A DNA stretch of 64,000 bases from UBA1723 sp045629285 (GTDB taxonomy: Bacteria; Bacteroidota; Bacteroidia; Bacteroidales; Paludibacteraceae), in assembly GCA_045629285.1 (NCBI GenBank), contig JAZQQY010000053.1, positions 61,850 to 125,849 on the forward strand, written 5' to 3'. Numbering within the stretch: position 1 is the first letter of the stretch; each line of letters starts with the position of its first letter. A model generated the notes under the pieces. The model saw only the letters and a program-made list of their open reading frames with translations. It was not told the DNA's origin and did no database searches. Positions 9,344 through 17,331 of this stretch are shown piece by piece. The position numbers and the translations under genes were made by a program.

Positions 9344-10198
9344 TTACAATTTCTCTATTTCTTCAATAGGTACGTTAGTTAACTCATGAATTAAAGTGAA
9401 ATCGAATCCTTTCTTCTTCATATCGGTTGCGATTCTAACGGATTCGTTTCGTATACCTCGTTTCTCACCATCTTCGACACCTCTTTCATATCCATGCTCC
9501 TCCATGTCCATTTCGTCAGCAAGTCTCTTAAGGCTAGCTTCATACACGGCATACTCCTTTTTAGACAAAGCTCCAACTTGTGCTCTCTCTATAAGCTTAA
9601 GCAAACCTTCGTCCGCTTTTGCGTAAACTGATGGGTCGATATTTTCCATGTTGCCTAAATTTTTGAAACTATACAACCAGATATCCTTCATTGTGATGTC
9701 TCCGCCGTCCAATTTGAATTTCGGCAAATTTACAAAATATTTTCGATGTCTGTCCCAAAATATTTTGCCACTGTCCAAATCACACTCTGCTGTACGTGTA
9801 ATCACTTTGTCGATTCCTGCCATTGTTTCTCCCATAATGAAGATTCCAATGATTCTGGAGATGTCTTCCTTCATGTCTTTCCACACCAAACCTTTGTCTA
9901 TCTTGCTGTCCAAGAGTTTGTAAACATAGTAGTTGGCTCTTGTATTAAAAAACTTTTGACATGAGTTCTGCATCTCAATCAGAATAGAATCCCCACTTTG
10001 AGTGGAGCAATGAAGGTCGAAAACCACACCTCGCTGTTCTGAATTCTCGCCAGGAAATTCGACGTTATCAAATGTGACATCTGTGATTGTCTCCACGTCT
10101 CCATCTAAAATGGCGTTGAGAAAAGATTTCATCACTATCGGGTCGTACATACAATGTTTGAACCCGAAATCGCATCGCAAATCGATAAATTTTGCCAT
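9344..10198 (-). CDS. PD-(D/E)XK nuclease family transposase-like (Rpn/PDDEXK_2) protein
   Basis: The 284-residue protein matches the PDDEXK_2 / Rpn-type family: the N-terminus FIDLRCDFGFKH, then a nuclease core with FDLHCSTQSGD and SILIEMQ (the Asp and Glu-x-Gln of a PD-(D/E)XK site), then NTRANYYVYKLL. Family members are often annotated as putative transposases. The studied Rpn proteins are nucleases that promote recA-independent recombination, and other family members have been linked to phage defence. The C-terminal part is a helical tail with ADEMDMEEHGYERG. The upstream region is a ~190-bp direct repeat shared with the next minus-strand gene. Inverted copies of repeat family R lie on both sides, so mobility is plausible. 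Confidence 0.82.
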   Translation of the reverse strand: MAKFIDLRCDFGFKHCMYDPIVMKSFLNAILDGDVETITDVTFDNVEFPGENSEQRGVVFDLHCSTQSGDSILIEMQNSCQKFFNTRANYYVYKLLDSKIDKGLVWKDMKEDISRIIGIFIMGETMAGIDKVITRTAECDLDSGKIFWDRHRKYFVNLPKFKLDGGDITMKDIWLYSFKNLGNMENIDPSVYAKADEGLLKLIERAQVGALSKKEYAVYEASLKRLADEMDMEEHGYERGVEDGEKRGIRNESVRIATDMKKKGFDFTLIHELTNVPIEEIEKL

Positions 10199-10210
10199 GA
10201 ATTATACTGT

Positions 10211-10402
10211 TTTTTTATTTATACTGCATCTAATCAAATGACTAAACTTAATTCATTGCAAAGATATATGAATTTTATAATAATTCTGAAAAGCCTAACA
10301 TTTTTATGCTCAAATCCCATTCAATAATTTTAATAACCGTTCCACGGCAGATGAGTGAGCCATTTCCTCTTTAAGGGAGGTGGGGAGGGGCTCATTCCGC
10401 AT
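10211..10402 (-). repeat. Long direct repeat D, copy 1 (upstream of PD-(D/E)XK gene)
   Basis: About 190 bp that is nearly identical to 10822-11015. It contains a minus-strand -7 promoter box (TATCTTTG, plus-strand 10259-10266) and ends in repeat R2. It forms the whole 5' region of the PD-(D/E)XK gene. Confidence 0.88.
10337..10401 (+). repeat. Dispersed repeat family R, copy R2
   Basis: Starts CCGTTCCACGGCAGATGAGT, runs through GAGCCATTTCCTC to the core TTTAAGGGAGG and ends CTCATTCCGCATT. It is a slightly degenerate copy of the block at 10947-11015. Confidence 0.85.
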
Positions 10403-10404
10403 TT

Positions 10405-10505
10405 AATAAGGAGATTATATAGATGTTGTCCAAAAATGAGGATTGTCAAGGGCGGAACGTCCTAACTACCCCCGCCAACGCGAGTCCGTAGGACGAGCGT
10501 ATAAA
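10405..10505 (+). repeat. Dispersed repeat family S, copy A (truncated on the right)
   Basis: The copy begins GGAGATTATATAGATGTTGT and continues through CCAAAAATGAGGATTG to CGCCAACGCGAG and GGACGAGCGT. The left end matches the inverted terminus of copy B (13671-13805). The right terminus is absent: the sequence runs straight into the truncated ORF6N gene. Confidence 0.8.
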
Positions 10506-10813
10506 GAAAAAGCGTGTGTTGCTGTTGTATGTTTAATCGAGGAATGCTTTAGCTTCACGAACCGGTCACATTTTGTGACTAGTTCGTCCTTTTCTTCTTT
10601 AGATAATTGAAACATAAATCTTTCTGGAAATCTATTGATATTTCGTTTTACTGCTTGATTCAAAACTTTTGTTTCTACTCCATACAAAGAAGCAATATCG
10701 CAATCAATCATCACTTGTTGATTACGCAAATCTAGAATCAACGTTTCTATGGATTGTGATTTCTGAGTTGTTGTATTGATTATGTTACTTCCTTTCTCTT
10801 TAATGTTTGACAT
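10466..10813 (-). pseudogene. ORF6N-domain gene, 3'-truncated by repeat S
   Basis: Residues 20-85 match the ORF6N domain, a DNA-binding module common in phage and defence-associated proteins: IETLILDLRNQQVMIDCDIA, LYGVETKVLNQAVKRN, and RFPERFMFQLSKEEKDELV. Intact Bacteroidota members continue into a region resembling HSxxPxAFTEQGVAML and run to about 180-300 residues. Here the frame leaves homology after LKHSSIKHT and its last ~15 residues (YARPTDSRWRG) are encoded by repeat S copy A. The gene is therefore broken, and a stable DNA-binding fragment is possible but unproven. The 5' region is direct repeat D copy 2. Confidence 0.75.
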
Positions 10814-10821
10814 TTTAGTGA

Positions 10822-11015
10822 TTTTTTATTTATACTGCATCTAATCAAATGACTAAACTTAATTTGTCGCAAAGATATATGAATTATATAAAATTCTGAA
10901 AAGCCTAACATTTTTATGCTCAAATCCCATTCAATAATTTTAATAACCGTTCCACGGTAGATGAGTGAGCCATCTCCTTCCTTTAAGGGAGGTCGGGAGG
11001 GTCTCATTCCGCATT
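10822..11015 (-). repeat. Long direct repeat D, copy 2 (upstream of ORF6N remnant)
   Basis: Near-identical to 10211-10402 over about 190 bp with a few substitutions and indels. It includes a minus-strand TATCTTTG box (plus-strand 10870-10877) and repeat R3. This accounts for most of the 328-bp gene-free stretch 10814-11141. The remainder (11016-11141) is AT-rich leader of the protease gene. Confidence 0.88.
10947..11015 (+). repeat. Dispersed repeat family R, copy R3
   Basis: One of the best copies: CCGTTCCACGGTAGATGAGT, then GAGCCATCTCC, the core CTTTAAGGGAGG, then TCGGGAGGGTCTCATTCCGC. Confidence 0.87.
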
Positions 11016-11141
11016 CAAACGATTGTTAATGTTTGTTAAAATTGGGGGGGGTAAATATTGTATTTGAAAATTTCTTTATTTTGCATTGTTTCGCAAGAAT
11101 CGAAATGGAATTTGCGAATATGGAAATCATAATTTGGGACT

Positions 11142-12887
11142 ATGTTTAATATTAAAACCTCACAAAGATTAATCACTTCCATCGCGGCTATGTGTGTTGG
11201 AATGATGTCGTATGCGGCTGAGTTGAGAGAGTCGGTTTGCTATGTCAGGGAGTCGAATAATGCTTCTTTGAATTATGAAAACTTGGCAAACGCGTTGCAG
11301 AATAAATCCTATATCGCTGCCTCAAAGAAGGTAAGGGAATATACAGGTGGTGATTCTTTCGGATCTGGTTTTGTGATCAAGGATGAGAAGGGAAAACTTG
11401 TTGTCGTGACCAACAAACATGTGGTGCACGACGCTAAATATGTGGATTTGACTTTTGAGGTAAACGGTGCGGAGGTCAAGTATGCCCGTTGCCCCGTCGT
11501 TTATGTGTCGAAGAATCTTGATATCGCATTGGTGAATTTTCCTTCTGACAACGTGAATGTGCCCGCACTCAAGATTAATAAAAACAAGGTGAAGGATGGT
11601 TCCGATGTTTGGACGGCTGGATACCCTGCTCTGGGCGACAAACCGTCGTGGCAGCTTGGTAAGGGTGTGATGTCGAACAATAGCGTGAAGGATGAGTTTT
11701 TTGGTGATATCGACTCGGTCGCTGTCTATCAGCACACGGCTCAAGTCGACCCAGGAAGTTCGGGTGGACCATTGTTGGTGATGGAGAAGTCGGGCGATTA
11801 TACAGTTGTCGGAATCAACACTTGGAAAGCCTCTTTCCGTGAGAATACCAACTTCTCTATTCCGATCAAATACTACAACAATGTTTCCGTAAATGAGATG
11901 TCTGTAGCGTCGACTTCAAAGGATAATATTGGCGACGTCGAAAAGATCGCCAAACAATTCCTTGACGACGTGAAGAAAAACGACGCTGATTTGTCGTCTT
12001 ACGTCGCGACTGAGGCACTTTTAGGCATGGATGAGGGGATATTGTCGGTGATGTTGGACAAAGCCTCTGAAACGCGTAGAATCCAACTTCGCACGAAATC
12101 GCCAATACCGGTCATGAAATCAATCGTTGGAGATTTTGCATTCGACGGTGTGAAGAGCATGGCAGACGTGGAATATTCATCTACCGTGAAGGATGGAGAG
12201 AATTATAAGACCACCTACGTTTATAAAGGCAAGGAGATCGGCGTCGTTTGGAAGGAAAACATGGATGGCTACAAGATTGTGAGCAGTTCATCGTCGTCGG
12301 CAGAAAACGTGGAAAAGATCCAGAAATCGAAAGAATCGAAGGTGATCTATTCGCAGGAGTGGAACAGATATCTTGAATTAAGTTTTTCAAAGGGATTGGA
12401 GGATCATTTCGGACAGAAAGCGGATCTCACTTTTATGATTATGGTTGGCAAATATTTCTTGTTCGGACCGAGAGTAGAGTTGGGACACACAGAAAAGCAT
12501 TTGTTTGCAGACCCTGATTTCTACACTACAGATATAATCGAGAAGGATGACACTACCTATATGATTGAGAAATCGTCCTTTTTAGGAGTCGAATTCAGCA
12601 TAGGCTATCAGTGTCCGTTTAAGTTGACGCCAAGCAACAAAGCCTTCCTTACGCCATACGTGATTGGTGATTTTGGTGGGGTGCTCACACACGACTTTAA
12701 TTTTGAAGGAAGTTTGCATGCAGGAGCCAGACTTGGATATTCGCCAAATAAGAATAAGTCAGTTTTCGTAGGAGCGGAGTATGTTGTCAAGAAAGTGACG
12801 GAGTTGGAGTTCAACACTGGCGACGACGACGGTTGTAAGTTTGGAACCAGAAAATATGTGGCTATCTGCGTTGGCTTCGGATTCTAA
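11142..12887 (+). CDS. Trypsin-like serine protease fused to a C-terminal outer-membrane-type beta-barrel
   Basis: The 581-residue protein has a Sec signal ending near MMSYAA. A trypsin-like (S1C/Do-type) domain follows with the triad His93 (TNKHVV), Asp127 (NLDIALV) and Ser207 (DPGSSGGPL). No PDZ domain is recognisable. Residues ~240-400 form a linker region of unknown fold. From ~405 to the C-terminus there are alternating amphipathic strands with aromatic girdles (TFMIMVGKYFLFGPRVELGH, FLTPYVIGDFGG, GARLGYSP). The protein ends in Phe, like an 8-strand outer-membrane barrel. I infer that the barrel anchors the protease in the outer membrane. Whether the protease faces the periplasm or the surface cannot be told. 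The next secreted gene starts 48 nt downstream. Confidence 0.75.
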   Translation: MFNIKTSQRLITSIAAMCVGMMSYAAELRESVCYVRESNNASLNYENLANALQNKSYIAASKKVREYTGGDSFGSGFVIKDEKGKLVVVTNKHVVHDAKYVDLTFEVNGAEVKYARCPVVYVSKNLDIALVNFPSDNVNVPALKINKNKVKDGSDVWTAGYPALGDKPSWQLGKGVMSNNSVKDEFFGDIDSVAVYQHTAQVDPGSSGGPLLVMEKSGDYTVVGINTWKASFRENTNFSIPIKYYNNVSVNEMSVASTSKDNIGDVEKIAKQFLDDVKKNDADLSSYVATEALLGMDEGILSVMLDKASETRRIQLRTKSPIPVMKSIVGDFAFDGVKSMADVEYSSTVKDGENYKTTYVYKGKEIGVVWKENMDGYKIVSSSSSSAENVEKIQKSKESKVIYSQEWNRYLELSFSKGLEDHFGQKADLTFMIMVGKYFLFGPRVELGHTEKHLFADPDFYTTDIIEKDDTTYMIEKSSFLGVEFSIGYQCPFKLTPSNKAFLTPYVIGDFGGVLTHDFNFEGSLHAGARLGYSPNKNKSVFVGAEYVVKKVTELEFNTGDDDGCKFGTRKYVAICVGFGF

Positions 12888-12935
12888 AAACAAAAAATAA
12901 TCATTATGCCGTTAGGCATTTAATATCGGTAAACA

Positions 12936-13598
12936 ATGAATATAGTAAAGATTTTTTTGGCAGTAGCCATTTCAGTAGCGTCAGTGATTTCAGCCTCAGC
13001 AGCAGGCGAACACGGGTTGATCACATTGAAGTCGGGAGAGCAGATTGAGGCTCCCGAAGTGTGGTACACTCACGGACAGGCAATCTATTTGATGGGTCCT
13101 AAGCAGAAGAAAGTGGTGCTTGAAGAATCTGAAGTGGAATGTGTCCAGTATTACGATGAGGAGAAAAAGGATTTTGGTCCAAAAAAATACTCCGATTATT
13201 TTATCAGTTGTTTGGAGTTTATAAAGGATGAACCTAAAATGCCTAAGGAAAAGAAGTCTGGATATTACAAATTGTTGGAGAAAGATGGTTATACTTTATA
13301 TTTGCTCAGCTATATGAGTGTTGATAAATATGGCTTTAAATCTGAAGTTAGAAATTATTACTTCAAGAAACCAGAGTGGCCTTGGGCGGTAGATGTATGG
13401 TGGTTACGCCAATACAAAATGAAAAAATGCAATAAGTATTGGACGAAAATGCTTGAGGGTAATTCAACGATGTCAAAAATGTTTAGTGAGAATCCAGAAA
13501 GTTTTGCTGCTTCGTATTATGGTAATGCCCAGGGAAACACTGAATTGATGTACATATCGTTGTTCAATGATTATATTGAGACGAGGGATAAGAAATAA
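12936..13598 (+). CDS. Secreted protein of unknown function
   Basis: The 220-residue protein has a clear Sec signal (hydrophobic core FLAVAISVASVIS, cleavage near ASA-AG). The mature part starts with a short motif, GLITLKSGEQIEAPEVW, of the kind found in small beta-rich Bacteroidales proteins. A charged, Tyr/Trp-rich body follows (KKPEWPWAVDVWWL). I recognise no catalytic motif. It lies 48 nt after the protease-barrel gene, with only a short hairpin (ATGCC-GTTA-GGCAT, 12907-12920) between them, so the two are probably co-expressed. It could be a partner or substrate of that protease, but this is only context-based. Confidence 0.6.
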   Translation: MNIVKIFLAVAISVASVISASAAGEHGLITLKSGEQIEAPEVWYTHGQAIYLMGPKQKKVVLEESEVECVQYYDEEKKDFGPKKYSDYFISCLEFIKDEPKMPKEKKSGYYKLLEKDGYTLYLLSYMSVDKYGFKSEVRNYYFKKPEWPWAVDVWWLRQYKMKKCNKYWTKMLEGNSTMSKMFSENPESFAASYYGNAQGNTELMYISLFNDYIETRDKK

Positions 13599-13602
13599 GA
13601 TT

Positions 13603-13633
13603 CAGTAGAGATGCCGAATCGCGGCGTCTCTAC
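13603..13633 (+). terminator. GTAGAGA-type hairpin after the secreted protein gene
   Basis: GTAGAGATGCC pairs with GGCGTCTCTAC around a short loop, followed by ATTTTAATTTA. It belongs to a family of related hairpins near 20101, 26005, 28505, 35868 and 38569. Confidence 0.55.
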
Positions 13634-13670
13634 ATTTTAATTTATATTTGCAACAAAATAATTAAAGGCA

Positions 13671-13805
13671 ATTATATACGTGTTGTCCAAACACGCTTAT
13701 TTATTAGACGCTCGCCCTTTGGGCTCGCGTTGGAGAGCGGGGTTAGGGCCCAACAATCAAACACGGGCCCTTAACAATCCTCATTTTGGACAACTGCTAT
13801 ATAAT
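13671..13805 (-). repeat. Dispersed element family S, copy B, with terminal inverted repeats
   Basis: A 135-bp element bounded by 21-bp imperfect inverted repeats: ATTATATACGTGTTGTCCAA at 13671 and the complement of ATTATATAGCAGTTGTCCAA at 13785-13805 (18 of 21 match). It is inverted relative to copies A and C. Its inner part has the near-palindrome ACGCTCGCCC-TTT-GGGCTCGCGT. The reading frame of the downstream BspA gene is open through it, but no start there is credible. It looks like a non-autonomous MITE-type element. Confidence 0.75.
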
Positions 13806-13829
13806 CTCCTAATTAAATCTAATCTTAAA

Positions 13830-16800
13830 ATGATTTTCAAAAAACTATTCTGTTGGATTATATGCCTCATTTTCATGGCAATGCCAGCAATGGCGGAGAG
13901 GTCAAAATTCAAGGTTGATGGACTTTGGTATTGTTATATTGAAGACGCCGCGAATCTTACTGCGTCAATACACCCTATGGATAAGGATATTTGGGAAGAA
14001 GTCACGATTCCAGACAAGGTAGAATATGATGGGAAAGAATACACCATCGTAGCCATAGAGGAAAGTGCGTTTTATGGATCAAAGGCATTGAAGTCTATTA
14101 CCCTTCCAAACACCATTATTAAGATAGGGAAACAAGCTTTCTACCATTGTGATTCTTTAACCTCCATTACTATTCCCAACTCAGTCACTACAATTGGACA
14201 AAGTGCATTCTATAATTGTGAAGGGTTGGCTCTTGTAATCATTCCAAGTTCAGTCACATCCATTGGATCTTGGTCTTTTACTGGCATAAGTGTGATTATT
14301 AACCAAACAGACCTTGAGGAGGATAGATGGGGTGCGAAACGTTGTATAAATGGAAAATATATCGAAGGGGATTTTGTCTATTCGGATGAAAAGAAGGATA
14401 CATTCGCCTATTATTTGGGTGAAGACGCTGAGGTGTCCCTCCCAAATACCGTCACTGCTATTGGTGATAATGCGTTTTATGGACATACAAACCTGACTTC
14501 TGTCTCCATTCCAAACTCATTGACATCCATAGGGGGATATGCCTTCTACGGCTGTGAAAGTCTGACTTCATTCGCCGTTCCAAGCGGAGTCACTTCTATC
14601 GGGAAATATGCGTTCTATGATTGCCAAGCATTGACTTCCATAGATATTCCAAGTGGCGTCACCGTCATCGGAGACCGCACATTCGAGGGATGTAATAGTT
14701 TGCTCTCCGTCACTATTCCCAACGGAATCACTTCCATTGGCTGGTATGCTTTTTCTGGTTGTACAAGCTTGCTTTCGGTAGATATTCCCAATTCAGTCAC
14801 TTCTATCGGTCAAGCTGCTTTTGAATATTGTACAAGTTTGAAGCCCGTCGTTATCCCTCCTTCAGTCACTTCTACGGGGGGAAGTGCTTTCTATGACGTG
14901 GATACGATCTATTATGCGGGAAGTGCGGGATTCAGATGGGGAGCGAAACGAAATATAAAGGGTTACGTTGTCGAAGGCGATTTTGTCTATTGGGATGAAA
15001 CAAAGGAGACGTTGGGCGACTATTTAGGTAGCGATACAGCCATTTCCATCCCTAATTTTGTCTCTTCCATAGGTGATTATGCGTTCACTGAATGTTCGCG
15101 ATTGACCTCTGTCTCCATTCCTAAAGGAGTCACTTCCATCCGCAAATGTGCATTCAATGAACGTGAGGATTTGATTACCGTTTCCATACCAAGTACAGTC
15201 ACTTACATTGGTGAAGATGCATTCTATAACTGTAAGAATTTATCATCCGTCTTTATTCCAAGTTCGGTAGAAACCATAGGAAGTTATGCGTTTTATAATG
15301 TGGATACCATCTACTACGCAGGGTCTGCCACAGGAAGTCCATGGCGTGCGAAGCATCGTATAAAAGCAAACGTTGATGAAAATGGTTTTGTCTATGCGGA
15401 TGAGACTTTAATTCGATATATCGGTACTGACTCCATAGTGGTTATTCCTGACAATGTAGTGACCATTAAAGATTCTGCTTTCATCAACAATACCACCATT
15501 CAATCAGTTGTAATACCTAATTCAGTTGAAACGATTGGCTCGTATGCTTTCGCGGGATGTACGGGAATAAGCAGATTGTCGGTCCCTTACACTGTTTCAT
15601 ATATTGGAGAGGATGCCTTTTCTCAGGTGGATACAGTCTCTTATGGAGGTTTTGCAGTTTGGCAATGGTGGGAGACACAATATTGGGGTGCATTGAACTT
15701 TGATGAGGAGGGATATGGTTTGTATATTATCCACAACTTAGAGGAGCTACTGTATTTCAGAGATTCGGTAAAAGGCATTGCAAGGCTTGAAGCAGACATC
15801 GATCTTAGCCCTGTTTGTGGCAAGGTGGGAGACGAAATGGTTAGTTTCACCCCTATCAAATGTCTAAAGTTCGACGGTGGAAACCACACTATCTCCAACC
15901 TCTATATCAATCAACCGGATAATGATAAAGAGGTTGCTTTGTTCGATACAGAAGATAAAATTTATAAACTTCTAATTCAGAACCTAAAAGTGACGAATGC
16001 ATACGTGAAGGGTGGAGAATATGCGGCTGGAATAGCAAATAACGGCATTTTCGTCAACTGCCATTTTGAAGGTGTTGTTATCGGAAAATATGCAGGCGGT
16101 GTGAGCGAATATGGAAAACCATCATCTGCATATAATTGTAGCAACTATGGTATGGTTGTTTCTTCTTCATACTCAAGTGGAATAGATGCTTCCTCTATGT
16201 ATAATTGCTACAACAGAGGACGAATTGTCAGTGAGAAGTCGGTTGTCGGACTCGGAATGTATGATGGCTATCATTTCAATTTATATAATGCAGGATCCAT
16301 TGAAGCCCCAAGTTTTACATATATAAATACCAGAAGTGATTTAATAGAGTCTGCTCTCGCAAAACATAGAGGTAATCTTTTCGTTCTTCAAGAAATGGAT
16401 TCCACTGCATTCCTATCGGGTGCTGTGAAAGATTCGCTTAATTTGTATGTTTCGCAAAATCCGAAGGCTTATGATTATTATTCAGACTCTATCCCATTGC
16501 TACAATGGGTGCAAGGAGAGGATGGATTCCCACGTTTTGAAGGAGTGGATTTGAAGCCGACGCAGGGATATGTGGTTCGTTACACAGGGGCCATTGAGGA
16601 TTATGACGTCGCTTTGAATGGCACCGTCGCTTTGCCAGTTTGCCGCGGCAACTCTTACGTTTTCTCCAACAACTTCGATGGAAAGAATATCGTGAGCGAC
16701 ACGACCATCATTGTGGAAATGGCAAAGAAGGACTCTATTTGGGGATTGGAAATGCGAGGTAACTTTGATGCTGACGGTTATATCTCTCTTTCTTTTTATA

Positions 16801-17318
16801 CCAATATGGATAACGAAGGAGATAGATTTGATGGAATCCATGGGGATTTTTATACTCAGAACGAAATTAAAGAGTATTTCTTTGTGAATAGTTATTTGTT
16901 TTCTAAAGCTGGTGTAATCTGCGACTATGTTCAAGAAAGCGATTCCATTTGGAAAGTCACTTTGGACAGTATTTATTATAGTATTGAATATGACAGTTTG
17001 GCTTTGTATGTAGGATATTACGATAGCAAGGTTAGATTCAACACAAATGTTTTATCTTGGACAAAGGGTGCGACTGGCGATGAGACCAGCGTCTCAACCA
17101 TCAGCAACCTAGCACTCGAAGTTTATGCCGACGACGAGACTATCCACGTCGTCAACGCACAACCAAACACTAAGATTCAGGTGTTTGATATGAACGGCAA
17201 GGTAGTAGCTTCTGGTGTAACCGATGCTGAGGGAAGTGTAGAGATGAAACTTCCTGCGATGAATGGTGTTTATGTGGTGAGTGATGGTAATCAATCGACG
17301 AAGGTGGTGGTAAAGTAA
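13830..17318 (+). CDS. BspA-type leucine-rich-repeat surface protein with C-terminal sorting domain
   Basis: The 1162-residue secreted protein starts at 13830, where MIFKKLFCWIICLIFMAMPA gives a Sec signal (cleavage near AMA-E). Upstream in-frame codons lie inside repeat S and are not used. Residues ~80-600 are LRR_5 repeats of about 23 residues (AFYxCxSLTSITIPNSVTSIG). They are interrupted three times by a related ~60-residue spacer containing RWGAKR, GDFVYxDE and YLGxD. A GLUG-like region follows (~685-820; FDGGNHTISNLYIN). Next is a ~115-residue domain shared with the next gene. The C-terminus (~1095-1162; IQVFDMNGKVVASG, NGVYVV) is a type A T9SS sorting domain. BspA-family proteins mediate adhesion. 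A gap of only 13 nt precedes the FISUMP gene. Confidence 0.82.
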   Translation: MIFKKLFCWIICLIFMAMPAMAERSKFKVDGLWYCYIEDAANLTASIHPMDKDIWEEVTIPDKVEYDGKEYTIVAIEESAFYGSKALKSITLPNTIIKIGKQAFYHCDSLTSITIPNSVTTIGQSAFYNCEGLALVIIPSSVTSIGSWSFTGISVIINQTDLEEDRWGAKRCINGKYIEGDFVYSDEKKDTFAYYLGEDAEVSLPNTVTAIGDNAFYGHTNLTSVSIPNSLTSIGGYAFYGCESLTSFAVPSGVTSIGKYAFYDCQALTSIDIPSGVTVIGDRTFEGCNSLLSVTIPNGITSIGWYAFSGCTSLLSVDIPNSVTSIGQAAFEYCTSLKPVVIPPSVTSTGGSAFYDVDTIYYAGSAGFRWGAKRNIKGYVVEGDFVYWDETKETLGDYLGSDTAISIPNFVSSIGDYAFTECSRLTSVSIPKGVTSIRKCAFNEREDLITVSIPSTVTYIGEDAFYNCKNLSSVFIPSSVETIGSYAFYNVDTIYYAGSATGSPWRAKHRIKANVDENGFVYADETLIRYIGTDSIVVIPDNVVTIKDSAFINNTTIQSVVIPNSVETIGSYAFAGCTGISRLSVPYTVSYIGEDAFSQVDTVSYGGFAVWQWWETQYWGALNFDEEGYGLYIIHNLEELLYFRDSVKGIARLEADIDLSPVCGKVGDEMVSFTPIKCLKFDGGNHTISNLYINQPDNDKEVALFDTEDKIYKLLIQNLKVTNAYVKGGEYAAGIANNGIFVNCHFEGVVIGKYAGGVSEYGKPSSAYNCSNYGMVVSSSYSSGIDASSMYNCYNRGRIVSEKSVVGLGMYDGYHFNLYNAGSIEAPSFTYINTRSDLIESALAKHRGNLFVLQEMDSTAFLSGAVKDSLNLYVSQNPKAYDYYSDSIPLLQWVQGEDGFPRFEGVDLKPTQGYVVRYTGAIEDYDVALNGTVALPVCRGNSYVFSNNFDGKNIVSDTTIIVEMAKKDSIWGLEMRGNFDADGYISLSFYTNMDNEGDRFDGIHGDFYTQNEIKEYFFVNSYLFSKAGVICDYVQESDSIWKVTLDSIYYSIEYDSLALYVGYYDSKVRFNTNVLSWTKGATGDETSVSTISNLALEVYADDETIHVVNAQPNTKIQVFDMNGKVVASGVTDAEGSVEMKLPAMNGVYVVSDGNQSTKVVVK

Positions 17319-17331
17319 AATAACATCTAAC

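Noticed and set aside
13680..13829. Upstream extension of the BspA-type protein reading frame
   Set aside because: The extra 50 codons lie inside repeat element S copy B and precede a clear signal peptide at 13830.
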